Shown here: positions 44,546 through 53,125 of the stretch, piece after piece
How the letters are laid out: every line of letters starts with the position of its first letter
Numbering within the stretch: position 1 is the stretch's first letter
NCBI GenBank assembly: GCA_964537685.1
Contig: CAZICM010000011.1
Location: forward strand, 124,001-188,000
Source: CAZICM01 sp964537685
Lineage (GTDB): Bacteria; Myxococcota_A; Polyangia; Polyangiales; Polyangiaceae
Length of the DNA stretch: 64,000 bases
Direction: 5' to 3'
Notes under the pieces: generated by a model
The model's input: only the letters and a program-made list of their open reading frames with translations
Told to the model about the DNA's origin: nothing
Database searches by the model: none
Position numbers and translations under genes: made by a program

Positions 44546-45859
44546 ATGAACACCACGCATCTCTTTTTCTGCGCCACGGCCCTTTGTTTTCTATCCTATA
44601 GTGCGGTCTTTTCGGGCTGTGGCTCATCTCAGTCGCCGGAACTCCCATCCATAACGGGTGCGGGCGGCGCAGGTGGAACAGGCGCTTCAGACAGCTCGGG
44701 CGGAGGCGGAACGGCCAACATCGGGGGAGCGGGCGGGAGCGGAGGCGCACCCATCACTTGGCCCCAGCCCTGCGCGGACATCTACGACGAAAATACCTTG
44801 CCGACCTTTGAGCTTATCTTTACCCCGGATGAATACCAAGCACTTCAAAGCGACTGCGCCAATAATATCCAACAATATCGGCCAGTAAAATTCATCTATG
44901 GCGCCGAAACCGCAGACGCCATGGCCAGGCTTAAAGGAAACTGGTCATGGGACTGCAATAAGATGCAATTTGTCATTTCATTCAATGAAATTGATCCCAA
45001 AGGCCGCTTTCATGGTCTACGTAAAATTGTGCTTGATGCCCCCTGGTATGATCGAACACTGATGCATGAGCGCCTGGCGATGTCGTTTTTTGGAGAGCGC
45101 GGAATCCCCCATTCTTGCGTAAACAGCGCGAAGCTCAAGATCAACGGAGAATACTATGGCTTATACAGCAACGTAGAGCGGCTGGACAAAGAATATTTAC
45201 AGCGCAATTTCGAACAAGCGGAGGGCAATTTATATGAAGGGGGCGTAGAGCTCAAGACCAACGAAACCATTGGCGACACCAGCGATTTAGCGGCGCTGAA
45301 CGCGGCGCAGACGGTGGAAGAACTTGCCCAGCATATGGACTTAAACCAAGCGGTCTCGGAATGGGCCGTGGAGGCCATGCTCCCGGCGATGGATAACTTT
45401 TGGGCTGGGGTAGAGATCAACTATTATATTTATCATCACCCCATGCAAGGATTTATTTATTTGCCTTACGACATGGATATTGTATTTGGAGATTCGGCAT
45501 ATCCTGATGGCAGTTTGATATGGCCTGACAGCGTGACGGCGGACCCGATCACTTACGAGCATCCATTTTGGCAAAAAGAGGATCGGATGAAGATGGTGTT
45601 ATCGGATGCGGGGTGGTGTCAGGCGTTTGTCGATGAGGTGGTGAAGGCGCGTGAGGCGTATTCGCCCGCGAAGCTCAGCGCGAAGGTAGATGCATGGGAT
45701 GCTCAGATCAAGCAGGCATTGGCGGATGATCCGCGGAAGCCCTTTACGTCGGCGGATCACAATACGGCGATTGTAAGTTTGAAGAAATTTTTTCAAGACA
45801 GGGCCGATTTTGTAGACCAATGGTTGGCGCAAGGTGGGCATTGTCCTGGGAAGTTTTAG
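44546..45859 (+). CDS. CotH kinase family lipoprotein
   Basis: 437 residues. The lipoprotein signal ends AVFSGC (Cys25). A glycine/serine/alanine-rich linker (about residues 36-70) precedes the folded part. Residues 85-420 match CotH-like proteins: FELIFTPDEYQAL, LKGNWSWD, LRKIVLDAPWYDRTLMHERL, YGLYSNVERLDKEYL and YLPYDMDIVFGD, the last giving the acidic metal-binding residues. CotH proteins are atypical kinases that phosphorylate extracellular proteins (spore coat in Bacillus). Here the enzyme would sit on the cell surface. A near-leaderless extended -10 promoter precedes it. Confidence 0.85.
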   Translation: MNTTHLFFCATALCFLSYSAVFSGCGSSQSPELPSITGAGGAGGTGASDSSGGGGTANIGGAGGSGGAPITWPQPCADIYDENTLPTFELIFTPDEYQALQSDCANNIQQYRPVKFIYGAETADAMARLKGNWSWDCNKMQFVISFNEIDPKGRFHGLRKIVLDAPWYDRTLMHERLAMSFFGERGIPHSCVNSAKLKINGEYYGLYSNVERLDKEYLQRNFEQAEGNLYEGGVELKTNETIGDTSDLAALNAAQTVEELAQHMDLNQAVSEWAVEAMLPAMDNFWAGVEINYYIYHHPMQGFIYLPYDMDIVFGDSAYPDGSLIWPDSVTADPITYEHPFWQKEDRMKMVLSDAGWCQAFVDEVVKAREAYSPAKLSAKVDAWDAQIKQALADDPRKPFTSADHNTAIVSLKKFFQDRADFVDQWLAQGGHCPGKF

Positions 45860-46002
45860 GGGGAGGGGATTGCGTTCATGCTCCGCAATTTTATAGCGTC
45901 CGTAATTTTGCAAAGTTAGGCGGTTTTAGTGAGCAAATGAGCCAGCACAAAAAAGATTGCCAAAGCCAAGCGGCATGCCTTATATTCATAACCAGCTTGC
46001 CC

Positions 46003-46194
46003 ATGTTAGATACAACAGCCGATAAAGCCAGCGAATTAGAGGAGATCGCTCATAAGCTCGCAAAACGGCTTGGCTCAGCCGCCGGTGTCCAGGCTATGGC
46101 GAAGGCGGTTGAGGAGACACGCCAGCGCGCCGCAAAAACGTCCAAAGATGCGCGCCTTGACCCAGAACTGCTTCGAAAGCGTGTGACGTTCTAA
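46003..46194 (+). CDS. Small helical protein coupled to a papain-like protein
   Basis: 63 residues from the ATG at 46003; an ATG at 45937 would add 22 residues and cannot be excluded. The chain is helical and charged (ELEEIAHKLAKRLG, MAKAVEETRQRAAK) and ends DPELLRKRVTF. Its stop is at 46194 and the next gene starts at 46196, so they are translated together. Size and arrangement recall an antitoxin or regulatory partner, but there is no recognisable DNA-binding motif. Confidence 0.55.
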   Translation: MLDTTADKASELEEIAHKLAKRLGSAAGVQAMAKAVEETRQRAAKTSKDARLDPELLRKRVTF

Positions 46195-46195
46195 A

Positions 46196-47770
46196 GTGCC
46201 TGCTGCTAGTGTCCTGCCTTATTCCTACGAGGCTTTATGCGAGCTTTTCGCTGAGCACTCAAGCAATTCACTCGCTGTTGTCAAGCGCAAAATCCAGACG
46301 GAATACTTTCGCGGGTATTTTGAGGAGCTTAAAGCTCAGACCATTGTGGTTGAGACGGACTACGTTGACCACGACTTTCTCGAAGATTTCGCGGCTTATT
46401 ATGTCCGGTGCTTTGCAACCTATTCGCGATATTGCACAAGAATTCATTTCTTTGGCAAGCCTTTCGATCAAGATCGTTTCGAAGGACTCTTCCACGCCGA
46501 TGCCGAAGTGCAAGAACTGCTGCGCCAAAGTTATCTGGGTTTTATTGTTGTAAGACCTGTCCCTGAACGCATTATTGGCAGAACCTGTCTCGCCACCTAT
46601 TCCACCGCACCTTCGTCGGAGCGAAGGTTTCCCACAACCCGGACCTGCGAGGCGTCACTATTTGGGTTAGCGCTTCAACTTCCAACCATCGCATTTCAAG
46701 AGCAGGACCGCGCTGTATCCGCGTGTGCAACAAGTGCACTTTGGTCTGTTTTTCAAGGCACAGGAGTGCGATTTCATCATCGTATCCTATCTCCCGCGGA
46801 AATCACGCACCGTGCTAACGCAAGGAATCCACTCGATGGCAGGGCCTTTCCAGCAAGCGATGGTCTTATGTTCATCCAAATGGCGGATGCCGTTCGCTCC
46901 TGCGAGCTCGAGCCGCTGTGGCTTGCCTACACCGAGCCTTTTTTTCTTCGGGCGGCGATTCATGCGTACCTGAGTGCGGGCATTCCATTGCTTCTTAATG
47001 GCGATATTGTGGACTCCAATAGTTTGAATGCGGGCGGTGATTCAAATGATTCTGGAACGGTCAAGGGAGTCCACGGTGTGGCTATCGTTGGCTATCGCGT
47101 ATCATCAGATCCACCTGCGTGTGAAGAGGATGGGTTTATGTTGTGGTCTTCGAGAGTCACCAAACTCTATTGCCGTGATGATGGTGTTGGTCCATTTGCG
47201 AGGATGGAATTTTTGCCTTCGGGGGATTCGTCGCGTGCACTTTTGTCGACATCCCAAGCGGACACGATAGAAAATATAGGTTCATGGCGATTTGTTCCGG
47301 ATGCGGTACTCGTCCCCCTGTATCATAAGATTCGCGTTCCTTTTCTTAGGATCTATCAAGAGGTCCGCGCATTCGATAACTATCTGGCAGAGTTGGCGAG
47401 ACAGCTTGAATGCGAGAGAGAAAATGGCGTTATGGAACCTGAAGTGTTTCCCTCGATAGAGTGGGATATCAAACTGACTACTGTAAACGATTATAAGCGG
47501 GAGCTATTGAATCATCCCGCTATTGTAGACCGCAAAGGTATACTTGAAACCGGCCTGCCGAAATACCTATGGCTTGCGCGAGGACTTCACAGAGATGATC
47601 GCGGACTAGATCTCGTCTTTGATGCGACGGGACTAGAGCTGAGCAACCTATGCCTGCGGGTTGTCGAGTTTGGCTCGCCAACGATTCAATTGCTGCGGCG
47701 CCTGCACAGGAAGGCGCCGCTCTCCTATGAAGGTTGCCAAGGAATTCTTCAAACGGTTCCCGTGGGCTAG
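46196..47770 (+). CDS. Putative papain-like cysteine peptidase, uncharacterised family
   Basis: 524 residues from a GTG. No signal peptide. The N-terminal 110 residues contain ETDYVDHDFLEDFAAYYVRCF and ILHFF-like strands. A candidate catalytic cysteine is Cys177 in VSACATSALWSVF, and a candidate histidine is His293 in VHGVAIVGYR, the order found in papain/C39-like peptidases; a following FMLWSSR and RDDGVGPFARM are further conserved-looking blocks. The C-terminal 150 residues are not recognised. Coupled to the small upstream gene. I take it as a protease-like effector of an unknown two-gene unit, with family name uncertain. Confidence 0.6.
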   Translation: MPAASVLPYSYEALCELFAEHSSNSLAVVKRKIQTEYFRGYFEELKAQTIVVETDYVDHDFLEDFAAYYVRCFATYSRYCTRIHFFGKPFDQDRFEGLFHADAEVQELLRQSYLGFIVVRPVPERIIGRTCLATYSTAPSSERRFPTTRTCEASLFGLALQLPTIAFQEQDRAVSACATSALWSVFQGTGVRFHHRILSPAEITHRANARNPLDGRAFPASDGLMFIQMADAVRSCELEPLWLAYTEPFFLRAAIHAYLSAGIPLLLNGDIVDSNSLNAGGDSNDSGTVKGVHGVAIVGYRVSSDPPACEEDGFMLWSSRVTKLYCRDDGVGPFARMEFLPSGDSSRALLSTSQADTIENIGSWRFVPDAVLVPLYHKIRVPFLRIYQEVRAFDNYLAELARQLECERENGVMEPEVFPSIEWDIKLTTVNDYKRELLNHPAIVDRKGILETGLPKYLWLARGLHRDDRGLDLVFDATGLELSNLCLRVVEFGSPTIQLLRRLHRKAPLSYEGCQGILQTVPVG

Positions 47771-47877
47771 CCAGCTCTCTTGGTTTTCGTATTCACGGGC
47801 GGTGTGATAGCAATTCAATCCCCATAAATCCCGCTCATCTACCCTTTTGCACCCCTCAGCACCCCCTCAGCACCCCC

Positions 47878-48108
47878 ATGTCCCCAGAGCAACCCAACTC
47901 CACCCCCTGCGATGAGTGCGGCAGCCCATTCTACCGCGACGCTTCCCCCATGAGCGGCCTATGCCCCGAATGCGCCCACCATCTCTATGGATACCCCCCT
48001 TGTCCGCACCAGTTTGACCCCTATCGCTGCACCCGATGCGGCTGGGACGGATCGCGCTCCGCCTTTATCGAAAAGCTCATCGCCCAGACCCGGCCCACCG
48101 ATACATAA
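47878..48108 (+). CDS. Small zinc-ribbon protein
   Basis: 76 residues. Three paired cysteine sites, CDECG near residue 11, CPEC near 30 and CTRCGW near 55 with CPH before it, suggest two zinc-binding ribbons. No other feature. The start follows a proline-coding, C-rich stretch with a short direct repeat (CCCCTCAGCA), and no clear ribosome site is visible, so the start is tentative. Function unknown. Confidence 0.55.
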   Translation: MSPEQPNSTPCDECGSPFYRDASPMSGLCPECAHHLYGYPPCPHQFDPYRCTRCGWDGSRSAFIEKLIAQTRPTDT

Positions 48109-48124
48109 GGCCGTTTTTTTTGAC

Positions 48125-48153
48125 TTGACGCTCGGCGTCCATCCCTCGACAAT
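48125..48153 (+). promoter_or_regulatory. Sigma-70-type promoter
   Basis: TTGACG (48125-48130), a 17-base spacer and GACAAT (48148-48153). The predicted transcription start is within a few bases of the ATG at 48163, so a leaderless or nearly leaderless transcript is likely. Confidence 0.5.
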
Positions 48154-48162
48154 GCCCTGCAA

Positions 48163-48603
48163 ATGTTACCCAAACCCGAACACTTCATCGCCTGTCCCGC
48201 CTGCTCCTGCCACGCTAAGCCCCATGAAAATGCGTGCCCTCACTGCGGTGCAACCCTCCGCCGCAAAGATGGCTCGCTGCCCAGAACCACCGCCGCAATG
48301 CTCATGGGATTAACGGCCATTGCCTTGCCCGCACTGGGCGCCGGCGCCGCTTGTTCCGGTTCCGAAACCGGCGGCCAAGGCGGAGGCGGCGGGTCGAGCT
48401 CCAGCATGGTATCCACCAATATGGCCACCGCCTATGGCGTCGCCGCCTCTTCCAGCGGCGATCCGCAAACCGATAATGATATGGATGGATATTTTGCTCC
48501 AGGTAATGATTGCAATGATAACGATGCCAATGTGCACCCCAATGCATCTGAGACACCTGGGGATATGATCGACTCCAATTGCAACGGCGATGACAATACT
48601 TGA
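48163..48603 (+). CDS. Zinc-ribbon membrane protein with MopE-type calcium-motif tail
   Basis: 146 residues. The N terminus has a zinc ribbon (CPAC, CPHCGATL). A hydrophobic segment (about 45-65, AMLMGLTAIALPALGAGAAC) can span or enter the membrane; the AAC could be a lipobox, but a ribbon before a lipoprotein signal is odd. A Gly/Ser linker leads to DNDMDGYFAPGNDCNDNDAN and SNCNGDDN, the acidic repeat of MopE-like outer proteins of Myxococcota. Function unknown. The AraC gene start overlaps its stop, which suggests co-transcription. Confidence 0.65.
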   Translation: MLPKPEHFIACPACSCHAKPHENACPHCGATLRRKDGSLPRTTAAMLMGLTAIALPALGAGAACSGSETGGQGGGGGSSSSMVSTNMATAYGVAASSSGDPQTDNDMDGYFAPGNDCNDNDANVHPNASETPGDMIDSNCNGDDNT

Positions 48604-49604
48604 CGGGAACCGTAAACGCCAAAACCGTGCGCGCTGCGCTTGGCGCCGCTAAAGCCTTTCAGCTCGATGTCCAAGCTCTAGCATCGGCTCATGGCCTCTC
48701 CACCGCCCTGACCGACGTGGATGCCCGCTTCCCTCATGCGGCTTGGCTCGATCTATGGCGCGATATCCAGCGCTTGACAGGCCGCGAGTCCATCGGCCTC
48801 GATGCCGCCGAGCGTTTGCCTTGGGGGCATTTCGAGGTTATTGATTATCTAGCCGGAACAAGCGAAAATTTGGGCATCGCCCTCCGCAGGTTTGAGCGCT
48901 ACTTCTCCCTCGTGAGCACAGGCGTCTCGCATATCCTCGAAGACCACGGCGAGACCCTTCATCTGGTGCGCCGTTACGCCCCCGATTGTTTTACCCGAAT
49001 GCTGGCTCCCGCCGAGTTTGCCTTTGGCAATATCGTGATCCGCATGCGTTTGGTGCTCCGTGTCCCATGGTCTCCGCTCGCCGTGCGATTCGCAGCGCCC
49101 AAACCTTCAAGCGATGCCCCCCATCGCCGGCTGTTTCATTGTCCCGTTTCCTTCGATGCGGAAGAAAGCGTGATTGTCATTGGGCGCGAGGCGCTTGCGC
49201 TTCCGATGAAAGCTCCCGATCCAGGCTTGTTGCTGGTTCTCGAACGGCACGCCGATATGCTGCTCGAACGGCTTGGTACCGAGTCTCCTCCCTTGGGCCG
49301 TACGCAAAGCGCTATTTTGCAAGGATTGCGCGATGGCGATGTCTCCATCGCCCGCACCGCGCGGCGGCTTGGTATGAGCGTGCGTAGCCTTCAGCGCTCG
49401 CTGCTCGGCAGCGCTCAGACCTTTAATCAGCTTGTCGACACAACCCGTCATGAGCTTGCCCGCCGCTATCTGGGCGATCCATCGCTGTCGATTCAGGAAA
49501 TCGCTCATTTGCTCGCTTTTAAAGACTTGAGAGGCTTCTATCGCGCGTTTCGGCGCTGGGAGGGAAGCACCCCGGCGGAATTTCGGAAACAGTGCCCCCG
49601 CTGA
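48600..49604 (+). CDS. AraC family transcriptional regulator
   Basis: 334 residues from a TTG overlapping the previous stop (TTGA); an ATG start is not available near the domain edge. The N-terminal 200 residues match the arabinose-binding-like domain of the OruR/ArgR-type AraC group (FPHAAWLDLWRDIQRLTG, GHFEVIDYLAGTSENLG). The C-terminal 100 residues are the double HTH: SIARTARRLGMSVRSLQRSL and SIQEIAHLLAFKDLRGFYRAFRRW. It probably senses a small ligand and controls the adjacent beta-lactamase-fold gene, because an 18-bp direct repeat lies between the two. Confidence 0.9.
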   Translation: MTGTVNAKTVRAALGAAKAFQLDVQALASAHGLSTALTDVDARFPHAAWLDLWRDIQRLTGRESIGLDAAERLPWGHFEVIDYLAGTSENLGIALRRFERYFSLVSTGVSHILEDHGETLHLVRRYAPDCFTRMLAPAEFAFGNIVIRMRLVLRVPWSPLAVRFAAPKPSSDAPHRRLFHCPVSFDAEESVIVIGREALALPMKAPDPGLLLVLERHADMLLERLGTESPPLGRTQSAILQGLRDGDVSIARTARRLGMSVRSLQRSLLGSAQTFNQLVDTTRHELARRYLGDPSLSIQEIAHLLAFKDLRGFYRAFRRWEGSTPAEFRKQCPR

Positions 49605-49612
49605 ACAAGGAT

Positions 49613-49651
49613 TTGGCGCGCTATGCCCATTCATTGGCGCGCTATGCCCAT
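49613..49651 (+). promoter_or_regulatory. Direct repeat, putative AraC-family operator
   Basis: TTGGCGCGCTATGCCCAT occurs at 49613-49630 and again at 49634-49651, identical over 18 bases and in phase at 21 bp (two helical turns). AraC/XylS regulators bind such tandem half-sites. It starts 9 bp after the AraC gene stop and lies 34 bp before the beta-lactamase-fold ATG. Confidence 0.6.
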
Positions 49652-49684
49652 GTGAAGCTTCTGCGGCCCGCGTATACAGCGCAT

Positions 49685-50818
49685 ATGAGAAACCTATTTC
49701 TTTCTTATGTGGGCATGATGTTTGTTCTGGCGGGTTGCAGCAGCGATCCCGTCTCTTCCAATCCCCCTCCCGCCTTTCCAGCGGCGCTTCAAGCGGACCT
49801 TCAGGCCACGCTGGATCAAGCCGTCGCGGATGGAAACGCCCCGGGGGTATCCATCTATGTATCCGGTCCAGAGGGCACATGGTCGGGGATGGCGGGTATT
49901 GCCAATATTGATGGCAATATTCCCATGGCTCCGGGCGACCGCTTTCGAACGGGGAGCATCCTAAAGACCTTGGTGGCCACGGCTGTGCTTCAAAGCGTAG
50001 AAAAGGGTGCGCTCGGTCTCCACGACAAGCTTCAAGATCGGCTTCCAATGAGCGTGAGCTCAAAAATTCAGCAAGCGGATATCATCGATGTGGAGATGCT
50101 CCTCAGCCATCGCTCGGGCATTCCTGAATGGGTAACGCCTGCCGTGAAACAGATGGTGGTAAGCGATCCAAAACATATTTGGTCGCTCGATGAAGTGCTT
50201 GGCGTCATTGAAGGGCAAGCGCTGCTCTTCAATCCGGGAGAGAGTTATAGCTATTCCAACACCAACTATATGCTCTTGGGAGAGATTCTCGCAACCGTTG
50301 AGGGAAAGAGCTTTCGCGATGTGCTTCGGGAGCGGGTGATAACGCCCGCGGGGATGAGCAACACGGCTTTGCCCGAACCTGGGGATGTGGAATGCCCGGA
50401 CTGTGCGCATGGATATATAAGCATGGATACGGGGATGCTGGATGGGACAAATATCGATCCTTCCATGGCTGGGGCATCTGGAGGGCATGCAATGATCAGC
50501 ACACCGGAAGATTTAACGCGATTGCTCAAGCAGCTTCGGGCAGGGGCATTATTTGACAGCTCTGCGACGGCGGACATGATGTTTGCCTTTCAGCCCGCGG
50601 TTGATGCCCAGACCCACCAAACGGGCTACGGGCTTGGGATGATGCAGCTTGAGTCGGAAGGGGAAATTGTGATTGGCCACCTAGGAGGAACGGCCGGTTA
50701 TTCAGGCTTTATGTTCTATATTCCCTCGACAGATCGATATGTATCTGGGTTCATCAATATCATGGGCGATCCTGAGCCGGTGCTGACACCTGTGATTGGC
50801 CGGCTGGCGGAACCCTAG
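49685..50818 (+). CDS. Serine beta-lactamase-like hydrolase (class C/EstB fold) lipoprotein
   Basis: 377 residues from the ATG at 49685; a frame continuing 31 codons upstream runs through the direct repeat and lacks a signal. The lipoprotein signal ends VLAGC (Cys18). The active-site set is SILK (Ser and Lys, in TGSILKT), YSN (in YSYSNTNY) and HLGG replacing the KTG box near the C terminus. This fits the broad esterase/D-Ala-D-Ala peptidase family rather than a dedicated antibiotic-resistance enzyme. Probable periplasmic or outer-membrane enzyme controlled by the upstream AraC protein. Confidence 0.88.
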   Translation: MRNLFLSYVGMMFVLAGCSSDPVSSNPPPAFPAALQADLQATLDQAVADGNAPGVSIYVSGPEGTWSGMAGIANIDGNIPMAPGDRFRTGSILKTLVATAVLQSVEKGALGLHDKLQDRLPMSVSSKIQQADIIDVEMLLSHRSGIPEWVTPAVKQMVVSDPKHIWSLDEVLGVIEGQALLFNPGESYSYSNTNYMLLGEILATVEGKSFRDVLRERVITPAGMSNTALPEPGDVECPDCAHGYISMDTGMLDGTNIDPSMAGASGGHAMISTPEDLTRLLKQLRAGALFDSSATADMMFAFQPAVDAQTHQTGYGLGMMQLESEGEIVIGHLGGTAGYSGFMFYIPSTDRYVSGFINIMGDPEPVLTPVIGRLAEP

Positions 50819-50932
50819 GTTTCGGAATTCCCGCCGCGTATTCGATTGATACTCTCGGGCCCCTTTTCTCGAGAATGAATGGGTGTCGATTTTCTGCTTG
50901 ACACCGGCAAACGATATCTTCATGAACATGCC

Positions 50933-51466
50933 ATGAATTCAGCGTCGGTTTCGGTGAGCATACGCCCATGGCAAGAAGAAGATGCCGGGTCTCTCGCGCA
51001 ATTGGCAAATGATCGGCGTATTTGGCTAAATCTAAGAGATGCATTCCCTCATCCTTACGGAATCGCGGATGGGCGCGCCTTTATTCAAATGGCCCGGCAA
51101 ATGAAGCCTCAAACGTATTTTGCTATTGAAGCCGGCGGCCAGTTGGCGGGAGGCATTGGCTATACGCTGCGCACGGATGTGGAGCGCATTGGGGCCGAAG
51201 TGGGCTATTGGATAGGGGCTCCATTTTGGGGGCAAGGCGTAGCCACATCTGCTTTACGCCTCGTAACGGCCCATGCCTTTGGTACTCATTCCGAGCTCAG
51301 GCGATTATATGCCTTGCCTTTTGCGACGAATCTTGCGTCGGCTCGGGTGCTTGAAAAAGCTGGATATACCCTGGAGGGGATATTGCGAAAGAGCGCGCTC
51401 AAAGACGGCAAGGTATTGGATCAGCGGATGTACTCGATACTGAGCGATGAGTACACGAGAGCGTAG
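50933..51466 (+). CDS. GNAT acetyltransferase (RimJ/RimL-like)
   Basis: 177 residues from the ATG at 50933; an ATG at 50879 would add 18 residues without a domain. The acetyl-CoA site is seen in VGYWIGAPFWGQGVATSALR, followed by LYALPFATNLASARVLEKAGY, the typical RimJ-like end. It would acetylate a small amine or protein N terminus. No ribosome site is clear. Stand-alone gene. Confidence 0.88.
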   Translation: MNSASVSVSIRPWQEEDAGSLAQLANDRRIWLNLRDAFPHPYGIADGRAFIQMARQMKPQTYFAIEAGGQLAGGIGYTLRTDVERIGAEVGYWIGAPFWGQGVATSALRLVTAHAFGTHSELRRLYALPFATNLASARVLEKAGYTLEGILRKSALKDGKVLDQRMYSILSDEYTRA

Positions 51467-51498
51467 GATAAGGTTCAGAAAGGCAAGGTAAGAAGACA

Positions 51499-51888
51499 AT
51501 GAGTGAGAAAAGGGTAGCCCCTGCGAGCATTGATGCATATATCGCTGGATTTCCCATGGAAATTCAGACGATACTACAAGCCATCCGAGAGACCATCCGG
51601 AAGGCGGCTCCGGAGGCCAAAGAGAAAATTAGCTATCAAATCCCTACCTTTGAGCTACAGGGGAACTTGGTTCATTTCGCGGCTTTTCAGAAACATATAG
51701 GTTTTTATCCCCCGGTTCGAAGCGATCAGCAACTTTTGGACGAGCTGGCTGTGTACGCGGGCGAAAAGGGCAATCTCCAGTTTCCCCTCGACCAGCCCAT
51801 TCCTTACGAGCTGATCACCAGGATTGTAAAGGTCCGCATTCAAGAGAACGCAGACTTAGCGGCGGCGAAGAAGAAAAAGAAGAAGTAA
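51499..51888 (+). CDS. DUF1801 family protein (YdhG-like)
   Basis: 129 residues. Matches DUF1801 by SIDAYIAGFPMEIQTILQAI, RKAAPEAKEKISYQIPTFEL and HIGFYPP, and ends in a lysine run. Relatives include the Bacillus iron-binding YdhG/frataxin-like proteins; role here unknown. It starts about 33 bp after the GNAT gene and may be co-transcribed. Confidence 0.88.
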   Translation: MSEKRVAPASIDAYIAGFPMEIQTILQAIRETIRKAAPEAKEKISYQIPTFELQGNLVHFAAFQKHIGFYPPVRSDQQLLDELAVYAGEKGNLQFPLDQPIPYELITRIVKVRIQENADLAAAKKKKKK

Positions 51889-52479
51889 GCGATCGATTTT
51901 GGTGGTGCAATCCCTTTGCGCAACCTCAGCCATTGGCAAATGGATGCATGCAATTCTTTGCATCCTATGAAATTGCACTGACTTTGGCCAGTCATCTCCT
52001 AAGAAATACCCTTGCAAATGAGCCATTCATGGCCCTTGGACGGACGGCACGGTAGTTGCGTACGCTGTCTTCACCAGCCGCTATTCTGGGGAAAGTGGAT
52101 CTATTATGCAAACGCCTCTAACACGAACATGGGTAGTATTGATCCTTGCTATTGGACTGAGCGATCTGATGGGAGTGGTTCATCAAGAACGCTTTTGGGA
52201 TTGGATGGTTAGTATTTCGGACGGCAGCGCGGTGGAAAGCCTAGGTGCGGACAGCGTCACGATTTCTTCAGGGCCCGCAAACCTGTGTCCTGAGTTTCGG
52301 CAATGCCATCGTATGGACATAAACTTATGCTTTTCGGTGTATTTGAATAGCAAGGATGTGGATTGGGATGGAGGGGTGGATAGGTGTTGTTGATGCATTG
52401 CCGGGAAAATGTTTGTTTTGCCTGAACAAGGGCACGGTTATTGCTGGCCATCCCGGCAGTAATTGCATACGGAGTTACA
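51889..52479. other. Stretch without a recognisable gene
   Basis: Short frames overlap here but none has a supported start or family. One frame from about 52030 reads through a hydrophobic segment TWVVLILAIGLSDLMGVV (near 52130) and stops at 52393; it could be a gene remnant. Together with the next entry this looks like decayed DNA. Confidence 0.4.
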
Positions 52480-53100
52480 CAATCATGACACGGCCTGCTT
52501 TTTATCAATATCATCGCATCCGGCATCTATTCCTCGCGGCAAGTCCGTCGGGTCAGCAGCGGATTGCTTATCAACCAACGAGAGCGATTAAAAAAGGCGT
52601 TTCTCGCTCAAAGCCAAATCATTCCTCCCAGCTTCGCGAGCATTTTCTGTCCCATCACAAAGATATAACGGAGCAATTGGCTCAAACCGCATCGGCACTG
52701 GCGGGGGATTTTTCGGGTGTGCCCATTGTGGTGACGGGCCGGTATATGGGATTGGGGCAAGAATGAAGCCCGTCGTTTGCTAGATAATTGGGGCTATTTG
52801 CCGCTTGCGATCCGTCTTGCAGCCGCACGCTTGAGGCGCTGCGGAATGAACAGCTCTCTCGCTTCTACAGCCATGTATGGGAGAATTTAAGCCTCAAGTA
52901 TCAAGATCACGCGATGCTTGCGCATGTTGATAGGGACAGAAGCGATATCTGGCGGCTGGGCCCTCATGCGGTTTTGGGTCTTGCTTTGGAATGGCTGTGA
53001 TTGGAGCGCTGGACGAGCGCGCCTACGAGGATTTTTTGTATCAAGCCCTGATGTATTCTACGGCGAGACGACCACCACCCCTGGAATCGGGTTAGCCCCA
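52480..53100 (+). pseudogene. Possible remnant of a STAND/NB-ARC-type ATPase gene
   Basis: Two frames joined by a shift near 52760 give fragments like parts of such ATPases: GVPIVVTGRY at about 52718-52748, then after the shift NEARRLLDNWGYLPLAIRLA and AAARLRR (about 52763-52845), matching the LPLALRLAAARL block of NB-ARC proteins. The distance between the two blocks is far too short, so an internal deletion is implied, and stops or shifts follow at once. Only these blocks support the call. Confidence 0.3.
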
Positions 53101-53125
53101 AACTGAGTGGTTCCTTTTAATGCGT

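Noticed and set aside
52106..52393. 95-residue frame with one hydrophobic segment
   Set aside because: No ribosome site, no family, and it lies in a stretch that appears decayed; kept only as a note.
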